Below are positions 36,500 through 48,518 of a DNA stretch of 64,000 bases, piece after piece. The position numbers and the translations under genes were made by a program. Source of the DNA: Oikopleura dioica (taxonomy: Eukaryota; Chordata; Appendicularia; Copelata; Oikopleuridae). The stretch lies in NCBI GenBank assembly GCA_907165135.1, contig OU015566.1, positions 10,586,157-10,650,156 on the forward strand, read 5' to 3'. The notes beneath the pieces are model-generated. The model did no database searches and was not told the origin of the DNA. It was given only the letters and a program-made list of their open reading frames with translations. How positions within the stretch are numbered: the first letter of the stretch is position 1; every line of letters begins with the position of its first letter.

Positions 36500-36710
36500 T
36501 GGCAAGTTGAAAAATTCTTACGTGTTAGTATAATTGCATGTATGCACACACTCATTCCAATTTAAGCGCGCTTGATGATAAAATGCTTTCAAAATCATTT
36601 CTGCTGTGGAACAGCCAAGTTGAAAAATTCTTACCTGTAAGTATGATTGCATGCACTTGTGCACACTCACTCTTATTTTAGCTCGCCTGATGATGAAATG
36701 CTTTCAAAAT
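36500..36710 (+). repeat. Imperfect tandem duplication, two ~110-bp units
   Basis: A unit beginning AAGTTGAAAAATTCTTAC and ending TGCTTTCAAAAT is present twice head to tail (about 36503-36596 and 36615-36707), with substitutions and small length changes. It lies about 350 bases upstream of the first gene of the plus-strand block and could be a duplicated regulatory element. Confidence 0.75.
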
Positions 36711-37050
36711 ATAAAAATGCAAAGAAATGAGTAGAAAAGGAATTATGTGAATATAAAAAATGAAGAACAAAATCGTCAGAAGCATCCAAATTAAACAAAA
36801 TGTTGTCTTAAATTTCATGCAATTCGTTGTAATGAGTTATCATGTTATTGAAAATATTGAATAAAAAGGAAAAAATCGAAAATATGGTGGTGTTGTTGAC
36901 ATGTTTGCAAAAGTGACAAAAAATCTCTCGAACGTGCGCAAAAGTTTCTAGAATTACTGTTGTTGTGTAAAGCATGTTAAGCATTTTTCGTCAGTTTCTC
37001 AAAGTCTTTTGTAGAAGCAAGACGCAGTCGTCGATTTTACTACTGTTACC

Positions 37051-37975
37051 ATGTCCGAGCAACCGGTAAGCAAGCAAGGTTTTTAGATACAGAAATGTAG
37101 GTTTAATTTTTAGTCCCCAGCTGGGTCCTTGATCAACATGGTCTCCCCCACTCGTAGCTCTCATCCTCATCCCGAGGAATTTCTCCACCACAATTGGGAG
37201 GACGTTGACGTCACCCAATTCACCGAGTTTGCTCCTGTTGGCAACCTTGGCGACGCTGAACTCGTTTCAGTTAGTAGCTTTGGTTCCAACTTGGGATCTC
37301 GGGATCTCCTAGAGATCGACGAGTTGGACGAGGAGGAAGACCGAATCTCCCGCAACATTGTGGGCGATGACTCCGCGGCTAACGATCCCACCAACTTCGC
37401 CGCCGATCACCCCTTCTTCACCGACGGACCACCTCGACACGTGGACCCCGAGCAGCAGGCCGAAATCGAGCGAATCGAGAGGGAGGCCATTGCTCGACGC
37501 CGACAACACGCTTCCACGGCCAAGTTGATCAAGGGCGTCACCCTGTCCAAGCACCCCAACCGATTCCCCGAGCTTCTTCGATACGCCGATGGCGCTTCCT
37601 TTTCCCAGTGGGTATGGAGGCCATACGACTGCAGGCTCTCCGTGGAAGATCTCATGAAAGATGTGCCTTTCGACGAGAATGATCAATGTAAGTTATTTTC
37701 AAAAAGATTTAAAAATTAATTTTATTTTAGTCATTCCAGCGCGAGGCGAAGAAACCCCCACCGCGCTTATGCTTCTGAAGGCATTCTACAGAGGCATGGT
37801 TCGCGAGACAACCCAGCTGGAGATGGAGCTGAACTCCGGCGCCTTTGCTGCGCACCTGGAAACCTCCAAGTGCACCATCCCCCTCGTCAATCTCCAGTTT
37901 GGCCACATCCCGCTCTCCGGCAAGAAGGGCTCCATTCGACGTGGCCGAATCTTCAAAAGACAAAGACGAAACTAA
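37051..37975 (+). CDS. Unknown element protein with acidic N-terminus and basic C-terminus
   Basis: Exons 37051-37065, 37114-37687 and 37731-37975 join in consistent phase to give 277 residues. The first ~110 residues are acidic and P/S-rich. A helical charged segment follows, then a more compact part containing the tryptophan pair SQWVWRPYD. The protein ends in a basic tail (RRGRIFKRQRRN). No family is recognised. It is the first gene of the plus-strand block, preceded by a long non-coding stretch, so its promoter may serve as an early block promoter. An AATAAA lies at 38049-38054, about 75 bases past the stop. Its GC content and C-ending codon preference are higher than in the next genes. 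Confidence 0.7.
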
Positions 37976-38504
37976 TGAAAAAAATCAAATTCATTTGATT
38001 TTTTTCAAAAAAAAAAACCCTTTTCTGCGGTTCATTTATTCTTTCAAAAATAAAATTTCTTTGAAATTTACATAAATTTGATAAGGATTGATAATGATTC
38101 ATCATCATATCCTTTGACCTCGTGTATTTTCGATAAAGCGGTTTGATTGGTGGTTGATTGTGGAAAAGAGGAGTAGTTTGGTTCAGATTCATTTTTTCAA
38201 AACAAGTTGACTTCTAGAAAGATTGGTTTTGCGGCGGCGTCGGCGGATCGCGCTGTGATTTTCCAGATTTGCTTTTCCGAACGGGAATTTTTCGAGAATT
38301 GAATTGAGGCGCGAAAAAACGTTTAATTTTACAAAAAACCGCTATCAACTGAAAGAGAATATATTCAGAAGAAAGAAAGAATAAAGAATTTTTTAAATCA
38401 AGCTGATAATTTTCACCTGCGCTGTGAGAAATTGACACACTTCCGTTTTTGATACAGTGTTTTACAACTTTCTCACTGTTCGTTATCTTTTCAGAGGCGG
38501 AATC

Positions 38505-39710
38505 ATGGTGGTCATTTTTAGCAAGCTTCGAAAAAAACCAACCGTTGCAGCGCCAGAAGTGGTTGCGCCAACGCCGTATCGAGCGTGTTGCTCGCCAGAA
38601 AGTCACCGCCTTCGCCGAGAAGCAGAGCTTTCTCTGTGAGTGATTTTAAAGAGATTTATTATTAAATTTTTTCTAGCGATTTTCCCGTTAGACGACCACG
38701 GCCTATCTTGATGCGATCCACAACTACCAACTCCGCTGATCCCACTACTACGACTCCGACGATGAGCGATTCCGCCAAAGAGGTAAATTTAAGCGGTCTT
38801 TTGGCAAATTTCTTGTACTTTACATAGACGCCAACTGGTGCTCGCGGCGGTGGTGGCAACAGATTGGCCTCCTGCGAGCAATTCACCACCAAAGCGACTT
38901 TCTTCTTTTTGGGCAGTTTTTTCGCCTTGTCTGTCTACTTGTTGGTCGCCAGCTTTCAGCATGTGTGCAACTGGCCGACGGTCAAGACTGCCAAAGCGAA
39001 AGGCGAGGAGGGAAATATCGTGCGAAACCGACGCGAAGGTAATCAACGGGAATAATTTAAAATTTTTCTAATATTTTATAGGCGTTGAAGAAACCATTGC
39101 AATGGTGGATCTTGGCGCCGTCGCGGCCGATTACGAAGGCAGCGTTGAGGGAAGTGGTGTCAAAGAAGATGCAGCGGGGGCTTTGGCGGAGGGCTCCGGC
39201 GGCGACTCTGCTAGCTCTGGTCGGTGGCCTTCTGAAAACGATGAGGACCCAATGTGCTCATATTGTCGCGATTATTGCTGTGAGTACTCTCAATTTTTTT
39301 TCTTGTATTTACACGCTTTATATAGACAAGATCGATCCGCGCAAATCTACCGCTGCTTCATCCTTGAACGGTGATGGTGGTGAAGCCGCCCTCGCCGTCG
39401 CCGCCGCTGAAGATGGCGGGCCTGTTGATTTGAAACTTCCCAAGTTGGCCATCACCGAAAACGAGAGCAATCAATTCCCCACAATCAACAACGCCCCAGA
39501 CAAACTCGAAGACAACTCGCTTCGCTCGGCCAGCTCTTCTTCCACTCTCGACTTCGAGTTTGTGGATGGAATCTTCAATGATTTCACATCCGACGGATCT
39601 GCTCTCATTCTTGAGAATAATCTCGGCGGTAGCGGCGATAAATACGGTTAGTTTTTGTAAAAAAATAGAATTTTGAATTAAAAAAATATCTAGAAACTGA
39701 TGCTGTTTAA
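38505..39710 (+). CDS. Predicted single-pass membrane protein of the element
   Basis: Six exons (38505-38635, 38677-38782, 38828-39038, 39082-39279, 39326-39646, 39694-39710) join in consistent phase to give 327 residues. There is no signal peptide. A basic, P/T-rich N-terminal ~100 residues precede one hydrophobic helix (FFFLGSFFALSVYLLVAS). After that comes a C-terminal part with cysteines (MCSYCRDYCCY-like cluster around the fifth exon) and an acidic tail. The layout suits a type II membrane protein. The last exon is only 17 nt. An AATAAA lies at 39789-39794. The family is unknown; it could be an envelope or host-membrane protein. Confidence 0.6.
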
Positions 39711-39917
39711 TGACGCCGAAGATCGTCTCACTCTGCTGTCGCTACTTCCCCGCCGCGCCGCCTCATCGCTGTTAGAAGCCTCCTTCCAAATAAAAACCTT
39801 TTGTCGCTCCATTATTTTGCTCTCCAATTTTGTTCCCTGCGTGATACCCTGAATTTAGCGCGGCGGCGACAGCAATGTCCCCCAAAAAACACAAATTTCA
39901 TTTTGCTCTCTTTTAGA

Positions 39918-40351
39918 ATGGATAAAGCAATTTTCGACTTTATCCTCAGTTCATTCTTCAAGAAATTCAAAATAACGGTAAGCCGTGTTCGCATTTGACA
40001 AAAAAATTGACAAAATATAAAGCTCTCACTACTGGCGGCGGAAGATCAATCGACGAATGACAATGACGGCCCGTGTTTTACTTTACGATTGTTCGAAAAC
40101 TATGCATATGAGGTAAACAAGATCATTTTTACAAACATAATATTAAAAAGAAAATGTAGATTGATGACGTCAATACGCGACTTGCCGTCATGTGGATCGA
40201 AGATGACAATCGTTTCAAATCGTGGCGTGTTGAGAATTGGGTTCATTCTCAGCGAATGATTACTTTGTGTCCGATCAGAATCACTGGCAGACCAAAGTAC
40301 TCGCCGCGATATGATCTTGAATGGGAGCTAGAGTTTCTTCGCGATTTTTAA
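39918..40351 (+). CDS. Small unknown element protein
   Basis: Three exons, 39918-39977, 40023-40112 and 40160-40351, give 113 residues in consistent phase. The protein starts with a short amphipathic helix (FDFILSSFFKKFKI) and continues as a compact, well-mixed sequence with several tryptophans and no low complexity, unlike its neighbours. It looks like a small folded domain. I recognise no family. The ATG lies two bases after a TTTTAG sequence, so an unseen upstream non-coding exon or trans-splice acceptor is possible. Confidence 0.6.
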
Positions 40352-40443
40352 TCTGTTCCCAATTGCTGCTACACAAAAATGATGTCAACTGCCAATATTA
40401 TCTGCTAATTTTTGCTTTTTTAGGCTTTTGAAGTATTATTGTC

Positions 40444-41563
40444 ATGGGTCGGGTCGCGACAAATGTAAAAAACGAGTTTGTCGCTTTAACAAAGTAAGTT
40501 TTCACCGACCATGCAAAGATATAAACAAATTTTTTGTAGCGATTATCTCGACAAGAAGATAAATAAGCATGCCAAAAAAGTCGCTTCAAAAGCGTACTCC
40601 ATGGCCAACAATTACCAGAGCGGTAAGCGACGGCGTGGATCACCACAGTACTATGCTCATCGTCGCCACTCGCCAAGTAAGCAAATTGACAGTTTAACTG
40701 ATTGTAAAAAAATTTTTAGCTGGCTATTTTTATGATCAGCAGCACGCGCTTTTTGCTGATCGAGCATCGCTTACACCTTCCCCAGAGCGAAAGAAGCAAA
40801 AACTGGCCAAGAAATGCAAGAATGCGGCCATCCTTTTTGCGGAAAAAACAAAAGACGCAATTCGCGGTAAGTCTTTGTAGTTCAAGCTCTGCATTTTCAA
40901 TTTCTTAGAAATTGCTTCCGCGCCGCCCAAAATGGCTACAGCGTTTTCTTTCGGCCCGTACGAGGCCAGATTCGCTCTCTGCCCCAAGAACACAAGCGAG
41001 GCTGATGCAATTCCCTCCCTTCGCGAGATCACCCACGCGATCGAGACTCAAGATGGCGATCGACCGATGATCATCCAAGGCAAGGGGATTTTTTTCCCTT
41101 TTCATCTGTTCACTACGCGGAAGATGAATATGGAATCTCTCTTGCCTGCGATCGCAGCAACTGAGCATCAAGCGCCGCCGCCACCTCCACCCGCTCGTCG
41201 ATCTATTGCCTACACTCCAGGTAATTTTTTTTTGCTTGCGCATTTTGTTTACTTGTATTTTTAGTGAGCAGCAGCAACAACAACAACATCATTGATGATG
41301 ATGATGATGAGTTGGCTCACGAGGAGGCGGTGGTAATGGAAACATTGCCGCTGCCAAAGATCAGCTCTCAAGATCAGGCGATTTTGGCAATTTCTTCGGA
41401 CAATGATTCCGAGATTGAGTTTAACAACCCATTGCTCCGCCGCCACCGCCGCTCGACTGCTCCACCCGCTCGACCACCACCACCACTGTCTGCCGGAGAG
41501 ACACCAATTCAGCGAGAACAGCGCCGCCGATCTGCGATGAAAAGTCGCTCGGCTAGAAAGTAA
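40444..41563 (+). CDS. Basic/acidic nuclear-type element protein
   Basis: Six exons (40444-40493, 40540-40676, 40720-40866, 40909-41220, 41265-41563, all phase-consistent, with the second reading through a possible internal donor) give about 314 residues. The N-terminal 100 residues are lysine/arginine rich (GKRRRGSPQYYAHRRHSP). A compact middle follows around residues 115-190, then a proline run, an acidic D-run and an arginine-rich C-terminus (REQRRRSAMKSRSARK). This pattern suits a nucleic-acid-binding or nucleus-targeted protein. The family is unknown. Five exons were needed for the full frame; the exon count depends on whether the weak donor near 40623 is used. Confidence 0.6.
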
Positions 41564-41779
41564 GAATGCTTGCTTCTAAAACTGCCATCGGGTCTTTTCC
41601 AAATTTATCACACTGCTTCTAAACTGCTTGCTCTGCTGATTTGCTTCTTAATAATTAGCTGCTTATTCCACAATTAATTAACCCAATTACTCATGTTTAT
41701 GGCATCAAAATACATCATTTCGGTGTTGTTCAAATTTAATTGTTTTTATCTTTGGCATTTTTAGATAATTGAAAATAAA

Positions 41780-44715
41780 ATGGGGCGCCCGATTCGTCGC
41801 GCGCACCTTGAGTCCTCTGAAAGCGATTCCGAATCGCAAGCAAGCAATCTCATTTCGCCAGGGTCCTTTTCACTCCAACTTCCACCATCATCGTCGTCGA
41901 GTGACTCTGAGACAGCGGCGTCGTCGGCGGCGGCGGCGAAAGTTACTCCGCGTCGAGCAAAGACATCTTCTTCGCGTCGAGCAGAAACACCTTCTCCGCG
42001 GCGAGCAAAAACACCTTCGCCTCGAAAAACGTCTCGACCTCCTGTATCACCTCCTTACAAAAAGATCATTTCTGGTCTTTCGTCATCGATTTTGCACTCT
42101 GCTGGCACCAAGAAAAATGCCAAGGTAAACGTTTTTTGTAAAAAAAGCTCTTTTTAATACTTGATTCTAGCAAATGAGCATTTCTGATTATATCAACAAG
42201 AAGCCAAGCAAGGAGGTGATGGAAGGGGTGGTCCCACTTTCTTCGTCTGACGATGAGTACGAGGAGAAACAACAACAACAACAAGGCTAGGTTCAATATA
42301 GAGCACGCTTATTCTTTTTTGTCGTTTTAAATTGTTGTTGGTTTGAACCCCATCTATTAGAAAAAAAGACGAAAAAAAAGAAGGCCAAAAAGAGTGCCAA
42401 GACTGCAAAACCAGCAACGCCGCCGCCGCCATTCGAAAGTCTGCCAGAAGTTGGCATCAAAAAGAAGCAGAATCGAAAAAAAAAATCTGCTAAAAACACG
42501 CTTGTTATTCCACCAGCTATCCGCGATCTTTCGAAGCCGAAAAAGAAAATCTCTGCCGCTCGATCTTCGCCCCCAAAGCTTTCACCGATGAAAGATCCAT
42601 CCAAAGAGGTTATTGAGCTCTCGTCAGAGACATCCGACGCCGAAGAAGAAAACACCGCTGCCGTCGCCGCCGCCGCTAATCAGAGCGCGTTTTTCAAGCG
42701 ACCTTACGACGAAAGCGAAGGCGAGTTGGTGATTGACGAAGAGCACGAGGAAGTCGCGCAACCTCCAAAACCTCGAAAAACGAGCAAGGTGCAGCGAGTT
42801 CCTAATCCGCCAAAGAAAAGAAAAACTGCGAATGCGGCAGAAAAAGCAGCGAAAAAATCGACAGTGGCGAAAAGACGAACCGATACTCCTCGCCCGCGCC
42901 GATGCAAGCCGGTCCCTCCAAATTGCATTTCGCAAATGGACTACAATCGATCTCGGCTGTTTCAAAAGGGAGATCCAGAAACACCAACAAATGATGCGGT
43001 CGGAAAGCCAACTGAGCCGCGTATTCTCCCTGTCGTCGATAAAAAGTCGACGGTTCCTCGCGATCCAATGCCTAATTTGGAAAACACGGTGACAATCGAG
43101 GAGGGTGAATTTCCGCTCATCTTGCCAAGTGATCCCAAGGTGGATGAAGAAGTTGGCGAGCTTCTTCGACGAACGGACGCGCTCGAAATTACGGACAGCG
43201 AGGACGAGTCTACCGGCGAAATTAAGAAGAGAATCGAAGCGTTCAAAAAAGAGGCACCAGTTTGGCCAATGAATCGCTACGCCTTGCGAAAAGCTTTTAA
43301 ATTGGCCTACGATTCCAAATATGGGGTGCGACCGACAATGGCTGACTCTCGAATTGGCGCTTGGTTGCAGCGAGTCGCCCGAAAGTACCACCATGCAAAG
43401 CGCTATGGTCAACCGCTGAACGAAGCCGAATATCGCATTTTCATTGAAAATGTAAGCAAGGGCTCCTCGCTCGAAAGTTTTTTCAATGAGCCGGGGCTCG
43501 AAGTTGGCCCGAGAGTCGTCTGGGATAAGATTGGCAGCTTTTTTCCCATCTTCGCCATCGATGGATTCGTGTTTTACTACATCAAGGATCTAAAAATTTG
43601 GGTGAGTTTTTATTTTGTTTTCAAAAATATAACGACGGCCTTTATTAGGTTCACTTCGAGAAGAGCGGCTGGCGACTTGTGTCAATCACTGACAAAGATC
43701 TCGGCCATCCAGCTATTGTTTTGGCAACGCTCAACGACATGCCGCCAATGGTTTTTCCGTGGCCCTTTCCGTCGGCTGAGGATCCTTACGCAAAGGCGAA
43801 GTCGACCATTCTACTCGTTTGTGGATTCATCCCTTTGGGTGCTTATCCGGAATACGCGCTTGAAGCTGTCGACATAAGTAAAAAGGTTTGCACGCGCCCA
43901 AGTACATACACTCTGTTATCATAATTGTTTTCAAGGTTTTACAGACGCTTTGCATCGAAGAGCAAATCACTCAACCGCCCTCAGCTGACCAGATGATCGC
44001 TCTCAACGAGCGACTTGAGAATAAGTGCTACAGGATGGTCAATACAGCGTTCAAGATGGATCTCTTGAACCCCGAAGATGGCCTCACCGATGAGGAAATT
44101 CTAGAGGTGCGATACAATGGCCTCATTCTCAAAATGGACGAGATGCTTGGCTCTCCAAAACCACCAACAAAGCTTCCTCTGAAAAACCGCGATCCATTTG
44201 AGGCAATTGTTGGCGCTCTCCCGCGTGTTTTCACTGAAAATGAAGATGTCTGGCCTCAGAACATTTTCATCAAAACGCTGATTTACGCCAACTCGTGCCA
44301 AAAATTTACAGAAAATCCTGCAATGATGCAGCTTGTAAGTGAATTGTTTTTTTTCAAATTTTAAAATTAATTTTAGTTTGGCGTCGGCGAAATTTTGCCA
44401 GCATCAGTCGTCGCTTGGCAACAGTGGCTCAATTACCCGCTGCTCGATTTGAAGATGAGCACCGCGGAGAATAAGCGAGCTCAAGTCAACTTGGAGAATT
44501 TCGTCACCAATTACAAGCCAATGCCGCCGACTACGTCTTCCAAAGACTCCACCACTGCCACGAATGCGCCAGATCCGACTAAAGACGCCCAAATCCGCAA
44601 GAAAAAGGCTCGAGCGCTGACTCTTGAGCAGATGGAAGAGGCTGCGACTCCGTACGGGCTTCATGAATCCGACGATGAAAACATTTCCTCTGTTCCTCGC
44701 GCAAAAATGCCCTAG
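41780..44715 (+). CDS. Large nuclear-type element protein with a compact C-terminal half
   Basis: Exons 41780-42124, 42171-42285, 42361-43601, 43649-43885, 43945-44334 and 44377-44715 give 888 residues. The N-terminal ~380 residues are serine, proline and lysine rich with repeated TPRRAKT/SPRRAKT-like units and several basic clusters typical of nuclear signals. From about residue 380 the sequence becomes compact (for example VWPMNRYALRKAF and GPRVVWDKIGSFF). The end is again charged. The exon 2 to 3 junction uses a GC donor; if unspliced, translation stops at 42290 and the rest would be a separate gene. An AATAAA directly precedes the ATG and probably ends the previous transcript. No family is recognised. 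Confidence 0.6.
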
Positions 44716-44765
44716 AAACTTTTTTGATATTTTCTTTTATTTAGACATTTGAAAAAGGGGGGATC

Positions 44766-47700
44766 ATGAGTCGCCAATGGCAGCCGAGTCGATTGCTCCT
44801 CATTATATTCATGTGCATGTATGCACCTTTGGCGCGAAAAAGAAATTTTGCCAATGCATCGATTATCATTATGACATCATCTGATAATTGGTACCCGTTC
44901 CCATCGTGCTTCAATGCGCATCCTTACATCCCTCATGGCGATTTTTGCGAGTTTGAACACGAGCATTGTGCTGCGGTATTGGCACCTTCGACTTCGACTA
45001 CGACAACTGTTCGTTCGAAAACGGAGACAGTGGCGAGAACGACAACGACGACTACAGAAGCGTCTACCTCTACCACCACCTCTACCAGCACCACCAGCAC
45101 CACCAACGGCCTCATTACTACGTCGGAAAACGTTACTGAATCATCTGGTGTTGATGGCGGCACGACTGCTGCTACTGACGACAGTGATAAAAAACTGTTT
45201 CCAGTGTTGAAGCCGGACCAAGCGACAATGCCCCCCGAGATTCGACCCAAAAAGAAGAAAAATGAAAAAAAAGAGCTGGAAAAAAAATTTTCGTCGACCA
45301 GGTAAGACTTGAAACAAGGGTGGGTTTTGGAGTTATGTGGCATTTGGATGCATGGTGGTAGTTGAATTCATGGTGTCTTAAACACACATGTGGTAATTTT
45401 TGTAAAAAAACGCAAGGTTTTGCCACCCCGCGTTTCATACCACCCCGCGTTTCAAAGCACACCTAGTTTCAAAACACACTTTGAATTACAAAATTTTTTT
45501 TATCATTTTTTTTTAGCATTTTCTTCATTATTCTGGCGTCGATTATCGGAACGATTTTGGCTTGTTGCGGAATTGCGGCGGCTGTGTTGAAATGCAAACA
45601 CCAGCACGAATCTTGCTGCTCAATTTGGCGATATGTATTCTTTACTCTGCGTGAATGGATTGGGGCGTTTTTCAACGCTCTCTTTGATCTTTTGCGATGC
45701 CGAAATCCGATTCAAGAATACAGACGACGTCAAGAATATTTTGACAATATAATCTACTCCGGTCCAAATAATCGTCTCCGTCGAAGCTCATTTTTACGTA
45801 AGTTTTTCAAAAATCAAAAATTTTCTAAATTGTCTTTTCAGGTCGAAGGCAGCATTACGAGCGTCAACATTTGCTACCTCCTCATTTGGAAGCTGCCTTC
45901 CAGGCCCAACAAGCTTATCACCAAGAAATGCGAGATATGAATTCCGCCGCTGCCGCTGCTCCTCCAAGACGCTCCTTTTTCCGACGGTTTTTTAATCGTT
46001 TTACAAGTAGACAAAGATCGAGGGATAACGAGCAGTCGGCTGGTGATATTGTTAATTTGGCTGGAAGGCGACGGCCAACTCCTTCTCAAACACAAATCAA
46101 TCAAGCTAATGAGCGATATGCTTGGTACAGAGGACGAAGCAACGGTCAGCAGCAGCAGCAGCAGCAGCATGACGTGCCACCTTCTTATAATACGGCTGTT
46201 TTTGGCCGCAGAAACCAACCCTGTTCAAACGCAGCTGCTGCTGCTGCTGCCAATGATGTAAACAATTCAACCTCTTCCCCCTCCAATGCCTCTTCGTCCT
46301 CCTCCTCCTCCTCAATTTCATCTGGCGACGAGGGCGAAGATGAAGCAAGCAGCTCTAGCAGCTCAGACGAGACGGGCGGCGGCGGCGGCGCAGACGAGTC
46401 AAATGATAAAACAAAAATTTCGCCAGATGTTTATCACGAGATGGCTCTCAATTCTTTGGTAGAGGTGCTTTTGGCAAAAGTTACCTACAACACGGTGGAA
46501 TCTGTTTTTGAAGACTTGCTCAACTCAACCTGCAAAAAAACAACACTCGCCGAATTAGATATTCTGCCAAAGGACGACAGCGACGATGACTCCAAGAGTT
46601 ACGATTCAATTGAGCCGCTCAGCTCGCCAGCGATGAGTCCAATTGTAAAATTTCAGCACAAGACCGATTACCAAACGCCTCGAGTTGAAACTCGCTACTC
46701 GGTAAGTTTTAGGGCACCGCACGTAGCGCTGTTAGAAAATAGAATGTCGCCGCGTGCAGCGCTGTTTCTTTTCGATGCGCTTATTATGGCGCTGTTTGAG
46801 CACAACGCGCGCACCATAATTACATAATTATACAAATCTCACAACAATTTTATCAATTAACAACATAAATTGACAATTGAGTGGATCTTCTTGCGTCTAT
46901 AAAAAATCGCAAAATTACCTAACTACCATAAAACGCTTATGTGAACAATATTCAAGTATTTTAAATCAATTTTTCAAATTGACTCTAACCAATAATTTTT
47001 TTGCGCGATTTTAGCAAGTTTAACTACAAAGATCAAAACAAAAAACTAAAAATTTCACACTCAACCCAATAACAAACCAATGCCACCCTGACGAGCCTTT
47101 TCCAGCGCCGGCGCTTACACTCATCCCTGACGGGCTCCTCCGCCGGCGAAGCCGGCGCTTACACTCAACCCTGACGGGTCGGCTCCGTAGTTCCCTGACG
47201 GGCCCCTTTTCCATGGCCGGCGAGGCCGTACGGCGTCGCCGGCCATTCCAAAGACGGGCCGTTCCAGCGCCGGCGAAGCCGGCGCTTACACTCATCCCTG
47301 ACGGGCTCCTCCGCCGGCGGTGCCGTACGGCGTCGCCGGCTCCGTAGTTCCCTGACGGGCCCGAAGGGCCCGTCCGCGAGGCGTAGAACCTGCGCATGCG
47401 CAGGTTCAAGCGAGCCAAGTTCGCGCGAAGCGCCGGGGCGGGCGCGGGCCGCGGAGCGGCCCTGGCTCAAAAATTTTCGCTCGCGAGCGACCGCGTACGC
47501 GCTCGCTCGCTCGGCTCAAATTTTTTCGCAACCTTGTGCGCTTGAAAATAACAAAATGTTTTTAGATTTATGGCGGCGTCGGCGGTGGCGGCGATCAACA
47601 ACAGGACAAGTTCTTATCAGCTATCATTTCCTCCACAACGAAAAAGGACAATGTTATTGTCTTTGACACGCCGATTACTCAAGAGCAAGACAAACAATTT

Positions 47701-48371
47701 GCTCAATCACCATTTCGAATGGTTGAACTTGTCGCCCAACATTGCGCCGACAATTCCGAGCACATGACGATGATTTCGGCAGCCACTTCACCACTGCCAT
47801 ATAGCAGCAGTGATGATGATGATGTCACCGCAACCGCTGCCGCCGATGCAACTGTCTTTTTGTCTGCATGTGACGAGACTCTGCACGCCGAAGCTGGTGA
47901 TGATTCCGCCGGTGATGATGCCGCCGAAGCTGGTGATGATGCCGCCGGTGATGATGAATCTGCATGGAGTTGGATGACAAAAACTCCGCCACCAAACACT
48001 CCGCCAGCTACACCACCGCCAACGCCCGCTACAGATGACGAATGGTAAAAATTTGAAATGAAAAAATTTTGTTTTGATCTTTGTGTGTTTAGCAAAAAGA
48101 AGAAGCAGCAGGAGCAACCAAAAGCTGGAGATGAAGAAAAGGAGAATCAGCAGCCAAAAGCTGAAGATGAAGAAAAGGAGAATCAGCAGCCCCAAGAAAA
48201 GGCCCCAAGGTATGCGTACGCGCTCGCGCATTTTTCTCCAATTATGTCTTTAGCAAGAAGAAACCAAGAAAGAAACGAATGGGGGCTGATCAATTGATTG
48301 CAAATCAATTTGGAACAAGCACACCGATTCTTGAACGCCGCGAACGAAGACGCAAGATAAAAAATAATTAG
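44766..48371 (+). CDS. Mucin-like transmembrane protein with a PPSY motif and a basic tail
   Basis: Exons 44766-45301, 45517-45797, 45842-46701, 47566-48044, 48093-48209 and 48254-48371 give about 796 residues in consistent phase. A hydrophobic leader (RLLLIIFMCMYAPLA) looks like a signal peptide. The ectodomain has a few cysteines, then a dense T/S tract (about residues 80-140) as in O-glycosylated stalks. A membrane helix follows (IFFIILASIIGTILACCGIA, at the start of exon 2), then a cysteine/arginine juxtamembrane part and a long cytoplasmic tail. The tail has PPSY at 46177-46188, Q, A, S and G runs, acidic repeats and a final basic segment (KKKPRKKR). PPxY binds WW-domain ubiquitin ligases and serves as a budding motif in several enveloped viruses. 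Intron 3 is 864 nt. Confidence 0.65.
46702..47565 (+). other. Long intron with GC-rich repeat array
   Basis: This intron of the mucin-like gene is about 20 times longer than its neighbours. The first 130 bases contain CGCTGTT-type words (AGCGCTGTTT at 46759, GGCGCTGTTT at 46788). The right 450 bases form the GC-rich array listed separately. Confidence 0.6.
47060..47530 (+). repeat. GC-rich repeat array with a 22-bp palindrome
   Basis: Inside the long intron, the word CCTGACGGGC recurs about seven times together with GCCGGCG and CTTACACTCA, in copies of about 50-80 bases. After it comes a perfect 22-bp palindrome at 47386-47407 centred on GCATGC, then CG-rich sequence with GCTCGCTCGCTCG. The base composition is far above that of everything around it. 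It could be a minisatellite, an inserted small mobile element, or a structured replication or packaging site of the element. Confidence 0.7.
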
Positions 48372-48518
48372 GAAAATCACACACACAAATTTGCACTCAC
48401 ACACACACAAATGCCGCTGCACGGCGCTGGTACACTTGTCAACGACGACGGCGGCGGCGCCCCACCACTGACTATTTTTATTCCTGTCAATCAACTTTTT
48501 GTTAGTTCAAAATTCTTG

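Larger units (their letters stand above)
34574..37050. other. 2.5-kb stretch without a supported gene
   Basis: No coding sequence is supported. Contents seen are one copy of the word GGCGCTGTTT at 34676, a CT micro-satellite at 35039, and an imperfect tandem duplication at about 36.5-36.7 kb. The left terminus of the viral-type element may lie here or just left of it; no inverted match to the visible right part was recognised. Confidence 0.4.

Noticed and set aside
39085-39651. 188-codon frame with a hydrophobic segment in the membrane-protein gene
   Set aside because: It reads through an intron; the spliced frame chosen is consistent over six exons, while this one stops soon after the junction.
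41769-42128. Arginine-rich 119-codon frame
   Set aside because: It is a shifted reading of the TPRRAKT-type repeats in the gene at 41780 and ends without a splice partner.
42624-43412. 262-codon minus-strand frame
   Set aside because: It lies antisense to the large exon of the gene at 41780 and reflects its codon bias; it has no start context or motif.
47386-47407. Palindrome read as a rho-independent-type terminator or tRNA arm
   Set aside because: The setting is an intron in a eukaryotic gene, and no cloverleaf or U-tract follows.
47020-47470. Minus-strand frames of 101-132 codons in the GC-rich array
   Set aside because: They are translations of the repeat units; stop codons are rare because of the GC content.
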